Shown piece by piece: positions 36,012 through 44,461 of a stretch of 64,000 nucleotides of DNA; position 1 is the first letter of the stretch, and every line of letters starts with the position of its first letter. Where the stretch lies: the NCBI GenBank assembly GCA_025060615.1, contig JANXBS010000001.1, forward strand, positions 95,577 to 159,576, given 5' to 3'. A program made the position numbers and the translations under genes. Under the pieces are notes generated by a model. That model was given only the letters and a program-made list of their open reading frames with translations, ran no database searches and was not told the DNA's origin. Source of the stretch: Anaerolineae bacterium (GTDB lineage: Bacteria > Chloroflexota > Anaerolineae > DUEN01).

Positions 36012-37016
36012 CTAAAACAGCGCCATCTCCGGCCGAATCTTGCGAACAATGTAGTTCGTGACAACAATGAGAATAAAGCCGACAACCGACTGTACAAGCG
36101 CCACAGCCGCTGGATAACCAAGTGGTACTGTAGAGCGCAGCATATTGAAAACATACACATCAATTGTGGTCGTCACATCGCGAACGAAAACCGATCCGGC
36201 AGGCAGAGTGTAGAACATGTCGAAATCCGAGCCGAAAATGCGTCCTACGGCTAGGATTTGCAACAAGACGATGGTTGGGATCAAGTGTGGTAGGGTGACA
36301 TTCCAGAATTGCTGCCATTTATTTGCACCATCAATAGCCGCCGCCTCGTAAAGTTGACGGTCAACACCAGTGATAATGGCAAGATATAAAATCGAGCTGT
36401 ATCCCGTGTATTTCCAAAGATTTCCAAATAGAAAGATAAACGGCCAGTAAATCTTCTCCTTGTAGATCTCCAATGGCGGCAGATTCCAGGCGACCAACGC
36501 CGTGTTGATAATGCCATTATGATTTGCTAGGGCATACACTACATAAGCCACTACTACCCAGGAGATGAAAAATGGCAAGAAGAAAATCGAATGATACAGT
36601 TTTGCCAAAAAACGATTCGTTAACTCGTAAATGATGACCGCCAATGCAATCGAAGCCACCAGGCCGGCGATGATGAAAAGTAGGTTATACAATACTGTAT
36701 TGCGAACATACATGATTGTATTGTTCAAATTCGTCGGAAGAATCAGATAGCGGAAGTTTTCAAACCCAACCCAGGGGCTTTCAATAAGGCTGTAGATAAA
36801 CCGGTTTTGAATCCAGTGATCGGCAGGTGGTCTTTGTAACCGGTAATCCTTGAATGCCATGATAATGCCCGGCATGGGCAGATAAGCAAACAAAATCAAC
36901 CATATCGCGCCGGGTAGTACCATCGTCAGATAGGAAAGGTTACAGAAAATCCTATCTGACGTCCAGCGGAATTTCGATTTTTTAGTTCGATTGAAGGGCT
37001 TCGTGAGGTCCAACAC
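36012..37016 (-). CDS. Carbohydrate ABC transporter permease (LplB/MalF type)
   Basis: The protein has six membrane segments, the EAA loop (LYEAAAIDGANKWQQFWNVT) and the LplB-type start GAIWLILFAYLPMPGIIMAFKDYR. The GTG at 37016 is chosen: AGAGAGGG is about seven bases upstream. An in-frame TTG at 37067 would add 17 residues that overlap promoter-like sequence. This is the first gene of the operon. Base composition is AT-rich here (a hand count of 36661-36720 gives about 38% GC), unlike neighbours, suggesting transfer. Confidence 0.87.
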   Translation of the reverse strand: MLDLTKPFNRTKKSKFRWTSDRIFCNLSYLTMVLPGAIWLILFAYLPMPGIIMAFKDYRLQRPPADHWIQNRFIYSLIESPWVGFENFRYLILPTNLNNTIMYVRNTVLYNLLFIIAGLVASIALAVIIYELTNRFLAKLYHSIFFLPFFISWVVVAYVVYALANHNGIINTALVAWNLPPLEIYKEKIYWPFIFLFGNLWKYTGYSSILYLAIITGVDRQLYEAAAIDGANKWQQFWNVTLPHLIPTIVLLQILAVGRIFGSDFDMFYTLPAGSVFVRDVTTTIDVYVFNMLRSTVPLGYPAAVALVQSVVGFILIVVTNYIVRKIRPEMALF

Positions 37017-37030
37017 ATCAATCCCTCTCT

Positions 37031-37058
37031 TTGGGCAGAAAACTGAGTGTGGTATAAT
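37031..37058 (+). promoter_or_regulatory. Promoter toward the GH-D glycosidase gene
   Basis: TTGGGC (37031-37036), 16 bases and TATAAT (37053-37058) with TGG before the -10 box. The predicted start near 37065 leaves a leader of about 290 bases. Confidence 0.55.
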
Positions 37059-37202
37059 ATGTAGCAATCAGACAAGCGTTCATTTAGGGGTGAGACTTCG
37101 TCGAATCACTGACTAACGCCTGAGGGTCAGGTTGTGAAACGAATTTCCATATTTCCACAAGTACTCTATCACGAACATCTCCCAGAAGGGAACGCCTTTT
37201 TG

Positions 37203-37227
37203 GTCCTCTTGCGGCCATTAAGAGGAC
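37203..37227 (+). promoter_or_regulatory. Inverted repeat in the glycosidase leader
   Basis: GTCCTCTT and AAGAGGAC are perfectly complementary with a 9-base loop. It could be an operator or an RNA hairpin; no regulator for it is evident. Confidence 0.35.
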
Positions 37228-37356
37228 ATCTGCAGGCCATGAAGGGATATTAAGAGAGTCGAGACCGCATAGCGTGAGCTTCTAACGTTAACCTTATGGG
37301 CCTAGTTCCCCCTAGGATTATGAACGACTTGCCTCATTATTAGGAGGCCCTGCGGG

Positions 37357-39042
37357 ATGGCACGTCCTGTTTTCGCTGCCTACTCCACCTGGGGCATGCA
37401 CGATGAACTCGGCGACAACGTCGTTCTCGACGAGTCATTGGTGCTGCGCGCCCTCGATGCGCTAGAGCGCTGGCGCGCTTTCGGTATGGCACCGGAGTAT
37501 TTCCTTATTGATTATGGCTGGGCCGATCCAGAACTGGGCTATCGGCACTTTGACCGCCGGCGCTGGCCGGAAGGTCCCGACCGCATGTTGCGTCGCATTC
37601 GTGAGGCCGGGATGCTGCCTGGGCTGTGGTACGCTGTCAACGGCGGCCATATGCAGGTGCCGCGCTGGGAGCCCAGCCGTTCCAGCGCCTCCTGGCATTT
37701 TTCTCTGCTTGATGGCCCGTTCTATGATGAACTGAGCGACGGGGTTATGCATGCTGCCGAGGTCTGGGGGATCCGCTTCTTTAAGTTCGATTTCGCCGAT
37801 TTTGCCGCTGGTGTCCCCGACGATTCGCGGCTCTTCGAGGTACGCTACACGCTGTCCGTTGAGCGCTTCGTGGATTTGGTAGCTCGGCTCAAGCGCTCGG
37901 TGCCTGAGGTCATCACCATTGCACACTGCGGCTTTGCCCGCTACGATCCGGCCGGCCGGCTCGGCCCCGGCGTGCCGCCGCTAGCTGCCGACCCAGGCAT
38001 GCTCGAGATCATTGATGGTTTCTTCAGCGGCGATCCACAGGTCGCCGATCTGCCTGCGACGGCGCTCTGCCGTAGCTCTGACCTGTACCAGGACATCCAG
38101 GTGCGGAGGCTAATGGCCTGCGGTTTCCCGCTGAACCGCATCGAGGACCACGGCGTGCTATGTGGCCTGACCAACACCTGCCTGCGTCGCGGCCGCGAGG
38201 GATTGCGCCGCAGTCATATCGCCCAATTAGCACGTAGCGGCCGGCGCGATCTATTCTATGGCGATCCTACGCTGCCTACCGATGCCGACCTGGCCGGCAT
38301 GGCAGCAGCCCGCCGTCTGTTTTTCGATGCCTGGAGCCGTGGGTTGGAATGCGCGGCACTTGGTCCTGAACCTGGCAGCGGGCCCTGGCATGGCTGGTTG
38401 ACCGGCGGCGGGCGCCGAGGCCTGGCCTGGATCGTAAACCCGCACCTTGAGCCTTGCACGCTGCATCTGCCCATCGTCAATCTGGCCCGCGCCGAGGTGC
38501 TGTTCTACGAGGGCGATCGTCCGGCCTTGCAAACTCAGCCGGACGAGCTGGTGCTGCGGCTTGGTCCCGAACAGGCGGCGCTCATCGGCTTGGGCGCTTA
38601 CGCTGATCCCCAGTGGGTCATGCCGCCCGACGACACCGTCCGCCTACCGCGCCATGTTGAGCTGATCAACCTGGCCTGGCAGCCTGCCCGCCAAGGAATG
38701 ACCGCCACGCTCCCGGCGGCCCTGCCTGAAGACGCGGAACTGATGGTCATCGCTTACGCCCGAGACGGCCCACCGAACGCCCCTGGCCCTTTCCCTGCCC
38801 TGCGCGTGGCCAAACAATCCGACCGAGATGGCGTTGCTGAGCCAGAGAGCCATCGCCTGTTGTCCATCACCGTCGAGGGATGTCCACATCATGCCCAGGT
38901 CCCAGGGGTTAGCGTGTGGAACGGCACGAGCTGGGTGTTGCGCCGTTTTGCTCGCCCTTCCCCCGGCGCTGCCATCGTCATTCGTTCACTCATAAACCCA
39001 CCGTGCCGCTTGCGCGCCGAGGCCTGGGCTGTCAGATGGTAA
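37357..39042 (+). CDS. Clan GH-D glycoside hydrolase (alpha-galactosidase-like)
   Basis: The 561-residue protein has a TIM-barrel region with FLIDYGWADPE (about 50-59), a central FFKFDFADF (141-149), where Asp145 fits the GH27/GH36 nucleophile position, and CRSSDLYQDIQ further on as a candidate acid/base segment. The C-terminal 200 residues are beta-rich. There is no signal peptide, so it should act in the cytoplasm on imported oligosaccharides. AGGAGG precedes the ATG. It is divergent from a LipO-type importer, which may bring in its substrate. Confidence 0.75.
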   Translation: MARPVFAAYSTWGMHDELGDNVVLDESLVLRALDALERWRAFGMAPEYFLIDYGWADPELGYRHFDRRRWPEGPDRMLRRIREAGMLPGLWYAVNGGHMQVPRWEPSRSSASWHFSLLDGPFYDELSDGVMHAAEVWGIRFFKFDFADFAAGVPDDSRLFEVRYTLSVERFVDLVARLKRSVPEVITIAHCGFARYDPAGRLGPGVPPLAADPGMLEIIDGFFSGDPQVADLPATALCRSSDLYQDIQVRRLMACGFPLNRIEDHGVLCGLTNTCLRRGREGLRRSHIAQLARSGRRDLFYGDPTLPTDADLAGMAAARRLFFDAWSRGLECAALGPEPGSGPWHGWLTGGGRRGLAWIVNPHLEPCTLHLPIVNLARAEVLFYEGDRPALQTQPDELVLRLGPEQAALIGLGAYADPQWVMPPDDTVRLPRHVELINLAWQPARQGMTATLPAALPEDAELMVIAYARDGPPNAPGPFPALRVAKQSDRDGVAEPESHRLLSITVEGCPHHAQVPGVSVWNGTSWVLRRFARPSPGAAIVIRSLINPPCRLRAEAWAVRW

Positions 39043-39234
39043 ATCCCCTTACCGACGCACAGTCGTCGAGCTAGCGATGCTAAGCTCCTACGCGGGAAGC
39101 CAGGGACACGACCATTTCGCCACCACCTTGGTTGCATGAACTACTGACCAGGGTGCCGGTCAAGGCCTGGGGCTGGACTCGTACACGCTATCATGCCATT
39201 CAGGTGAAGGACATTCCGCATGCGATGCCAGGAG

Positions 39235-39263
39235 TGGACCAGCTTTACGCGATCATGTATAAT
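39235..39263 (+). promoter_or_regulatory. Orphan promoter in a gene-poor spacer
   Basis: TGGACC (39235-39240), 17 bases and a perfect TATAAT (39258-39263). No convincing gene follows before the hairpin at 39507. Confidence 0.45.
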
Positions 39264-39359
39264 GTAGTGGCAAGGCGGGCATCGCGTCAGGCTCGGGCCG
39301 GGCTTTGTTTGTTCGATGGGGAAACACAACCACCGATAGGGGTATTTCGGCTACATTAA

Positions 39360-39449
39360 CTGAATCCCGACGAAGGGGTCCGGCACTATCTCAAGTGTGT
39401 CAAACTCAGTAACCGCCGCCGCATTGACCCAGCCGATTTGCACCAGTGA
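39360..39449 (+). pseudogene. Fragment resembling the C-terminus of an IS630-type transposase
   Basis: The frame reads LNPDEGVRHYLKCVKLSNRR and continues about nine more residues to a stop. LNP-E-G-W-LK-V-L-N is the usual C-terminal pattern of IS630-family transposases just before the last catalytic Glu. A stop codon lies directly upstream and nothing else of the gene is visible, so this would be a decayed remnant. Confidence 0.4.
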
Positions 39450-39506
39450 TTGACAACGGCTCCTAAGGAACTGAAGTATCAGCCACATCTAGAGATCGAG
39501 TGTGTA

Positions 39507-39539
39507 TGAGTAGGCGAAGATCTCGCCTCCGCCTACTCA
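39507..39539. terminator. Hairpin downstream of the RRM gene
   Basis: TGAGTAGGCG and CGCCTACTCA form a perfect 10-bp stem with a 13-base loop. On the plus strand a TTTT follows after six bases; on the minus strand it lies 65 bases after the RRM stop. It may end transcripts from either side. Confidence 0.45.
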
Positions 39540-39603
39540 CTGAGGTTTTCAGATGGGCTCTCTTAGAATCCGCCGAGTGAGAGCCTGTCTTCAAGGCCGG
39601 TAT

Positions 39604-39972
39604 TTACCACCGCGGCCCAGAGCGACCTCGTCCCCCATCTCGGCTGCCTCGACTATCGCGTGGGCCAGAGCGGCCACGAGGCCCATAGGAGCCCGGGCGG
39701 CCACGGCCGCTGTCCCCGCGCGCCTCCCGTTCACGAGCTTCGTTGACCCGGAGGTCTCGGTTCTGAAAGCTTGTCCCATTAAACATGCTGATCGCTTTGG
39801 TGGCCGCCTCGGCCGTCTCCATCTCGACGAAGGCAAACCCCCGCGAGCGGCCCGTCTCCCGATCTCGCACGACCTCAGCACTCACCACCGTGCCGGCACC
39901 GCTGAACAGCTCGCTCAGATCAGCATCTGTGGCGTCGTACGACAGGTTCCCCACATACAGTCGCGTGCCCAT
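39604..39972 (-). CDS. RRM-domain RNA-binding protein with Arg/Gly-rich tail
   Basis: The first 80 residues are a single RRM with RNP2 LYVGNL (5-10) and RNP1 RGFAFVEM. The last 40 residues are Arg/Gly/Ser-rich, as in cold-induced glycine-rich RNA-binding proteins of cyanobacteria and other bacteria. Its start codon directly follows the stop of the cold-shock gene, so the two are co-transcribed, pointing to an RNA-chaperone role at low temperature. Confidence 0.92.
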   Translation of the reverse strand: MGTRLYVGNLSYDATDADLSELFSGAGTVVSAEVVRDRETGRSRGFAFVEMETAEAATKAISMFNGTSFQNRDLRVNEAREREARGDSGRGRPGSYGPRGRSGPRDSRGSRDGGRGRSGPRW

Positions 39973-40185
39973 TTAGCCTAGCCTCCGCACATTTGTTGCA
40001 TGGGCGCCCTTAGGTCCCATCGCGATCTCAAACTCTACCGATTCCCCCTCATTCAAGGTGCGAAACCCGTCTGCTTGAACGGAGCTGTAATGGACGAAGA
40101 CGTCCTCGCCTCCCTCGCGGGTGATAAAGCCGTAGCCTTTCGCCGCGTTAAACCACTTGACGGTGCCGGTGATACGCTGACTCAT
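39973..40185 (-). CDS. csp: Cold-shock protein, CspA family
   Basis: The 70-residue protein has the cold-shock fold motifs [15 protein letters not shown] and DVFVHYSSV, which bind single-stranded RNA and DNA. AGGAGATG lies seven bases upstream of the ATG at 40185. The frame remains open for 42 more codons upstream to a TTG, but that stretch runs through a terminator hairpin and is not cold-shock-like. It is followed without gap by the RRM gene. Confidence 0.93.
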   Translation of the reverse strand: MSQRITGTVKWFNAAKGYGFITREGGEDVFVHYSSVQADGFRTLNEGESVEFEIAMGPKGAHATNVRRLG

Positions 40186-40242
40186 TCTTGCATCTCCTAT
40201 CTTGAAATCTCGTAGGTGGGTGACCTGTCGCGAGGCCGGGAT

Positions 40243-40276
40243 AAAAAACGCCGCCAGGTGAAGAACCTGACGGCGT
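40243..40276 (-). terminator. Intrinsic terminator in the leader of the cold-shock operon
   Basis: Minus-strand arms ACGCCGTCAGGT and ACCTGGCGGCGT pair at 11 of 12 positions with a 5-base loop and run into six T. It lies after a consensus promoter (40351-40323) and 58 bases before the csp ATG, so it is either an attenuator or the end of a short RNA of about 74 bases. Confidence 0.8.
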
Positions 40277-40322
40277 TCATTGCTCACAGCCGAAACAGAT
40301 GTTACCTTCAACCTACAACGCC

Positions 40323-40351
40323 ACTATACCACATCTTTCGTAATCCGTCAA
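40323..40351 (-). promoter_or_regulatory. Promoter of the csp-RRM operon
   Basis: On the minus strand TTGACG (40351-40346) and TATAGT (40328-40323) are 17 bases apart, with TGG before the -10. The -35 box overlaps the stop codon of the DUF192 gene. Confidence 0.75.
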
Positions 40352-40692
40352 ATCTCCCACGCGAGCTGATCACCGGGACGGGTGCCCGTGCGCCAGATGG
40401 TGCCGGCAGGAAGCTCGATGGCATAGGCTGACCGCCAACGGATGCGGCCTAATCGCCAGGGGGGCACTGCCTCGTCCAGATCGAGGACCCGATCCTCCTC
40501 ATCTACATACAGGACGTCAATAGGATATGACATAAACCAGGTGTGAATCCCCTTGCAAGGACGGATGACGAGGGCTTCCCCAGGCTGTAAGGGAGGCATC
40601 CCGATGAGGCCGCGCCCACGGGTCCAGAGGCGATCGGCCATACGAACCCGGGTGGCCAGGATATGCTCGCGTGTCGCGTTCAGAACGCGCAT
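40348..40692 (-). CDS. DUF192 family protein
   Basis: The 114-residue protein has the DUF192 pattern: ATRVRMADRLWTRGRGLIG, then a core with GIHTWFMSYPIDVLYVDEEDRVLDL and a C-terminal AIELPAGT. Most members are exported, but no signal peptide is seen here. Its function is unknown. It starts seven bases after cpaF and is the last gene of the pilus operon; DUF192 genes often lie near Tad genes in this kind of genome, which I recall but cannot check. Confidence 0.82.
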   Translation of the reverse strand: MRVLNATREHILATRVRMADRLWTRGRGLIGMPPLQPGEALVIRPCKGIHTWFMSYPIDVLYVDEEDRVLDLDEAVPPWRLGRIRWRSAYAIELPAGTIWRTGTRPGDQLAWEI

Positions 40693-40699
40693 CGGAGAA

Positions 40700-42184
40700 T
40701 CACCGCCTGCGATGCATGAACTCACCCCGCCGGGGCGATTCCATTTGCCCGAAGATCTCCGGGCCCAGGTAGATATGATACCGCTCGATCTTTTCAATGG
40801 CTTTGGGCCGCAATCCCGTGGGCCTGAGGCTGCCGATGATCCGATCGCCATCTATGCCCTCTTGCACGAACTCGAAGATGTCTTGCAGTACGATCGTATC
40901 CCCCTCCATTCCCAAGATCTCGGTGATTTTCACAACTTTGCGCGAACCATCGCGCAGGCGTTCGGCGTGCACGATCAGATCGATAGCCGAGGCGATCTGT
41001 TGACGGATGGCCTTCAGCGGCAGCTCCATGCCGGCCATCATCACCATGGTCTCAATGCGAGATAGGGTGTCGCGCGGGCTGTTCGAGTGAGCCGTGGTCA
41101 GCGAGCCGTCATGCCCCGTGTTCATCGCCTGGAGCATGTCCAGCGCCTCGCCGGCGCGCACCTCGCCCACGACGATGCGATCTGGACGCATGCGCAGCGC
41201 GTTGACCACCAGATCGCGGATGGTGACCCGGCCTTTCCCTTCGATGTTCGGCGGCCGCGCCTCCAACCGCACCACATGTTCCTGTTTGAGCTGTAGCTCA
41301 GCGGAGTCTTCGATGGTGATGATGCGCTCATCTGGCGGGATGAAGGCAGAGAGCACATTCAGGAGGGTGGTCTTGCCTGAACCTGTGCCACCTGAGATGA
41401 TAATGTTGAGGCGGGCCTTCACAGCGGCTTCCAGAAACTTGGTCGCCTCCGGCGTCAACGTCCCAAAACGGATGAGATCGTCCACGGTAAAAGGGATCTT
41501 CGCGAACTTGCGGATGGTGATGCATGGCCCCACCAGCGAGAGCGGGGGGATGATGGCGTTAACGCGGGAGCCATCCGGCAGGCGCCCGTCCACCATGGGG
41601 GAGCTTTCGTCAATACGCCGTCCCAAAGGGGCGACGATCCGCTCGATGATCCGCATGACGTGCTGATCGTTCTCAAAGGCGATAGGCGCTCGTTGCAGCT
41701 TGCCACCCCTTTCGATGTAAACCTGCTTAGGCCCGTTGACCATGATCTCCGTGATGCTGTCGTCCTCCAGCAATGGCTGAATCGGGCCGTATCCCAAGAT
41801 CTCGGCCAGGATCAGTTCGAAAAGCCGTTGCCGTTCACTCCGGTTCAGGATGAGGTTGGCCTCCGTCAACGCCTCGGTGTAAAGGGGCTCGATGATGCGC
41901 CGCGCTTCTTCGGGGTTGGATAGATCGGCGTTGACGTTGACCTCGTTGATCAGGCGCCCTTGGACGCGCCGCTTGACCTCGAGATAGGCCGGCGGCAGGG
42001 ATGGCGACGCCGCCGAAGGTGTTTCTGGACCAATAGGAGGGGGCTCTACCGCTGGCCTGGGCCTGAGCGGGGGCACAGGATGCTGTGCTCCCATCCCTGG
42101 AGAAGACACCTGGGTTCGTAAGGACACGGAGTCCTGGGCCCCTACCTCTCCTTTCTTTCCATGATCACGAGAGAATAACGGCAT
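40700..42184 (-). CDS. cpaF: CpaF/TadA family pilus assembly ATPase
   Basis: This is the secretion ATPase that powers Flp pilus assembly. The first 100 residues are a Pro-rich, flexible region. The catalytic part has Walker A GGTGSGKTTLLN, the Asp box DERIITIEDSAEL, Walker B RIVVGEVRAGEALDML and the His box TTAHSNSPRDTLSR. The start ATG at 42184 has GAGGTGG upstream; the frame extends to a TTG at 42220. It is near the end of the operon, far from the pilin. Confidence 0.95.
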   Translation of the reverse strand: MPLFSRDHGKKGEVGAQDSVSLRTQVSSPGMGAQHPVPPLRPRPAVEPPPIGPETPSAASPSLPPAYLEVKRRVQGRLINEVNVNADLSNPEEARRIIEPLYTEALTEANLILNRSERQRLFELILAEILGYGPIQPLLEDDSITEIMVNGPKQVYIERGGKLQRAPIAFENDQHVMRIIERIVAPLGRRIDESSPMVDGRLPDGSRVNAIIPPLSLVGPCITIRKFAKIPFTVDDLIRFGTLTPEATKFLEAAVKARLNIIISGGTGSGKTTLLNVLSAFIPPDERIITIEDSAELQLKQEHVVRLEARPPNIEGKGRVTIRDLVVNALRMRPDRIVVGEVRAGEALDMLQAMNTGHDGSLTTAHSNSPRDTLSRIETMVMMAGMELPLKAIRQQIASAIDLIVHAERLRDGSRKVVKITEILGMEGDTIVLQDIFEFVQEGIDGDRIIGSLRPTGLRPKAIEKIERYHIYLGPEIFGQMESPRRGEFMHRRR

Positions 42185-42223
42185 CTGTCCACCTCGTCCG
42201 CCTTTTCTAGCTAAGTGCAAGCC

Positions 42224-44185
42224 TCACTTGATCCAAATCGGGTCCCAATCGTTGTATTCATTGCGGCTGATGTTGATTGGATCGCTGCCGTCTGCCCGCA
42301 TGACCCAGATCTGCCGGCGGCCAGTCTCACGGTTCGACCAGAAGGCGATGTACTGTCCATCCGGTGACCAGGTCGGGTGCTTGTCCCACTCCCAATCATT
42401 GAAGGTGAGACGCTTGGGGGTGGGATGTTCCTCGCGTTCATCGGCGCTGATGATCCAGATCTCGTCGCCGCCGCTCTTCTGAGAGACAAAGGCGATCAGG
42501 TTGCCCTGGGGCGACCAGGCAGGCTGATAGTTGATGGCGCTGTTGTCGAGAAGCTGGCGACGGCGCTCCCAAGTCGGCGGCACGTCGTAACGCCAGATGT
42601 AGAGCGGCGTCGAGCGCTCGTCGCCCTCGTTATATACGCGCCGAGTGCCGTCCGGCGAATAGGCCTCTCGCTCTTCCAGTTTGGCGTAGTTCTCCGGGTC
42701 GCTGATCGGGCGGGGATCTGAGCCATCGGGACGCATCACATACACCCGTTCTCCCCCCTCGCGGTCGGTCTTGAAAGCGATCCAACCCCGGTACGCGCTC
42801 AGTGGAAGCGGCGTAGGGGTCGGAGTTGGTGTGGGCGTCGGAAGCGGCGTCGGAGTTGGCGTAGCTGTTGGCACCGTAAGGGGCAAAAGCGCCTCCAGGC
42901 GCTGGCGAGCCGCATCGCCGATCGCCACGAAGCTGGGATCGTCCATCCACAGTTCATAGCGGTCCACCAGCGCGAGAGCCGATCGGTACCGCTCGATGGC
43001 TTGCAGCGGATCCCCTTGCTCCTCCAGGGCTTTGCCTAGCTCCAGATATGCCTGGCACAGATGATAGGCAAGCCCGAGACGAAGAGCCGACGGCTGACTC
43101 GGCGAATCACTCATCCATTGATCCGCCACACTACTAGCTTGCTCCAAGTGATCCACCGCTTCCTCCCATCGCTGGGCCTGAGCGGCCTCGACGCCGCGCA
43201 GATAGTTGGACAGCTGAGCCCGCACGGACCTTGCCGTGGCGTCGCGCGGGCGAAGGCTGAGGGCCTCGTTCAGCAGATGAAGGGCCTGCGTGGCTTGCTG
43301 GTCAATAGAGGAAAGATCCTGTGCTCTCTCATCGGTGATCGGCTCAGCGATCAACTCGTAAGCCTGGCGGCTATAGCTCTCAAAGAGCCGTTGGCTGATC
43401 TCATCCGGGCGGAATTCCAGGTCCAGGCCCCGCACCGTTTCGTACGCGGTGGCGGCGTCTGCCCATCTTCTCGCCTCGTAGGCCTGGGTCGCCTCCTCGT
43501 ATAGCCGCTGGATGTCCAGACGCCGCTTCAAAGCGCTCACCCGTTGAGACACATCGGCGTAGCCAGGAGCTTGCCCATTTAGGTCCTGGAACAGCTCTAG
43601 CGCCTCCTGAAGCCGGCCGGTTTGTTCCAGCTCGACGGCGGTTTGATATTTCCGAGCTAGGGCCAGGCGTTGCTCCGCCAGCGCCAGCCCTTCCTGCGCG
43701 GGCACGCTATCGGGAACCTGTGCCAAGAGCTGGCGAAATGCTTCTGCCGCCCGCTCGTAGGCGCCCACCGCCAGCGCCTGTTGGCCCTCTCGCAACAGCC
43801 GGGCCTGTCGAGCCAGTCGCTCTTCTTCAGCCTGGGCTGGGGCGATGGCTCTCGCGTACACCAGGATCACGGCGCTCACGGCGACGAATGCCATCACGGC
43901 CAGGATCACTCGTCGCAGAAGCGGTGCTTTACCAAGCCAGGACAGCAGACGAGCGCGCGTGATGCCAGGTTGCTTTTGGGCCAGGGCTGATTTTAGTTGG
44001 GCCTGCTCGAGCAGAGCCTCCAACTCTGGATGCTTCGGGTATTGCTCCTGGAGGGTGGTCAGTAGCTTGATGGCCTCCTCCCATCGTCCTGCCTGCAGGT
44101 GCTCAAGCGCTGCCTGGTAGTCGCCGATAAAGGAGGGCCGAAGGGCGAAAGACCACCGATCCATGGTCATAGGTTTCTGGTCCAT
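42224..44185 (-). CDS. Membrane protein with TPR repeats and C-terminal TolB-like propeller
   Basis: The 653-residue protein has a TPR-like helical N-terminus (about 20-70), one membrane segment (92-112), many TPR-like repeats (120-430), a linker of alternating Thr and Pro (about 436-461) and a C-terminal TolB/WD40-type beta-propeller with repeats such as PAWSPQGNLIAFVS and PTWSPDGQYIAFWS. The propeller should be outside the cell. In other Tad loci a TPR lipoprotein (TadD) helps assembly; this may take that place, which is inference. It lies between tadC and cpaF. Confidence 0.8.
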   Translation of the reverse strand: MDQKPMTMDRWSFALRPSFIGDYQAALEHLQAGRWEEAIKLLTTLQEQYPKHPELEALLEQAQLKSALAQKQPGITRARLLSWLGKAPLLRRVILAVMAFVAVSAVILVYARAIAPAQAEEERLARQARLLREGQQALAVGAYERAAEAFRQLLAQVPDSVPAQEGLALAEQRLALARKYQTAVELEQTGRLQEALELFQDLNGQAPGYADVSQRVSALKRRLDIQRLYEEATQAYEARRWADAATAYETVRGLDLEFRPDEISQRLFESYSRQAYELIAEPITDERAQDLSSIDQQATQALHLLNEALSLRPRDATARSVRAQLSNYLRGVEAAQAQRWEEAVDHLEQASSVADQWMSDSPSQPSALRLGLAYHLCQAYLELGKALEEQGDPLQAIERYRSALALVDRYELWMDDPSFVAIGDAARQRLEALLPLTVPTATPTPTPLPTPTPTPTPTPLPLSAYRGWIAFKTDREGGERVYVMRPDGSDPRPISDPENYAKLEEREAYSPDGTRRVYNEGDERSTPLYIWRYDVPPTWERRRQLLDNSAINYQPAWSPQGNLIAFVSQKSGGDEIWIISADEREEHPTPKRLTFNDWEWDKHPTWSPDGQYIAFWSNRETGRRQIWVMRADGSDPINISRNEYNDWDPIWIK

Positions 44186-44363
44186 CTAACCCCTTTCCCT
44201 GAATGGCTCAAGGACGGACAGAAGCCCCCTCTAAGAGGGTGATATGGAGGAGCGTGTCCCTCCACGAAGGAGTCTCTTTAGGCCTTTGACCTGCTTCCTT
44301 GGGGCCTCTGAGGACATCCCCAAACCCCATCAAGCAGGTAAAAAGGCTTGGAGAGAGCTCCTC

Positions 44364-44386
44364 TGGAGGGGACCTTGTCCCCTCCA
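44364..44386. repeat. Perfect G-rich hairpin in the spacer before the TPR gene
   Basis: TGGAGGGGAC and GTCCCCTCCA pair perfectly over ten bases with a 3-base loop. It belongs to a set of similar GGAGGGG hairpins in the window and lacks a T run, so mRNA stabilisation or processing is more likely than termination. Confidence 0.5.
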
Positions 44387-44461
44387 CCCCCACCTGTTAA
44401 GTGGAAGGGAGAGGCGAGCTTCTGAATCCTTGATAGTGAGACGAAACTGTCTCTTCCTCTC

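Larger units (their letters stand above)
39270..39550 (+). ncRNA. Possible non-coding transcript
   Basis: A promoter (39235-39263) and a hairpin with a short TTTT tail (39507-39550) bracket about 280 bases without a recognisable gene. The 560-base gap 39043-39603 otherwise holds only a transposase scrap. This is a guess from signal placement; decaying mobile-element DNA is an equally good explanation. Confidence 0.2.

Noticed and set aside
39132-39359. 75-codon open frame in the spacer after the glycosidase
   Set aside because: No ribosome-binding site, no recognisable motif, and a promoter-like TATAAT lies inside it.
40186-40311. N-terminal extension of the cold-shock protein to a TTG start
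   Set aside because: The extra 42 codons run through an intrinsic terminator and the usual cold-shock start with a good ribosome-binding site is at 40185.
40317-40322. GGCGTT as an antiterminator strand pairing with AACGCC in the csp leader terminator
   Set aside because: These bases lie between the -10 box and the predicted transcription start, so most of them would not be in the RNA.
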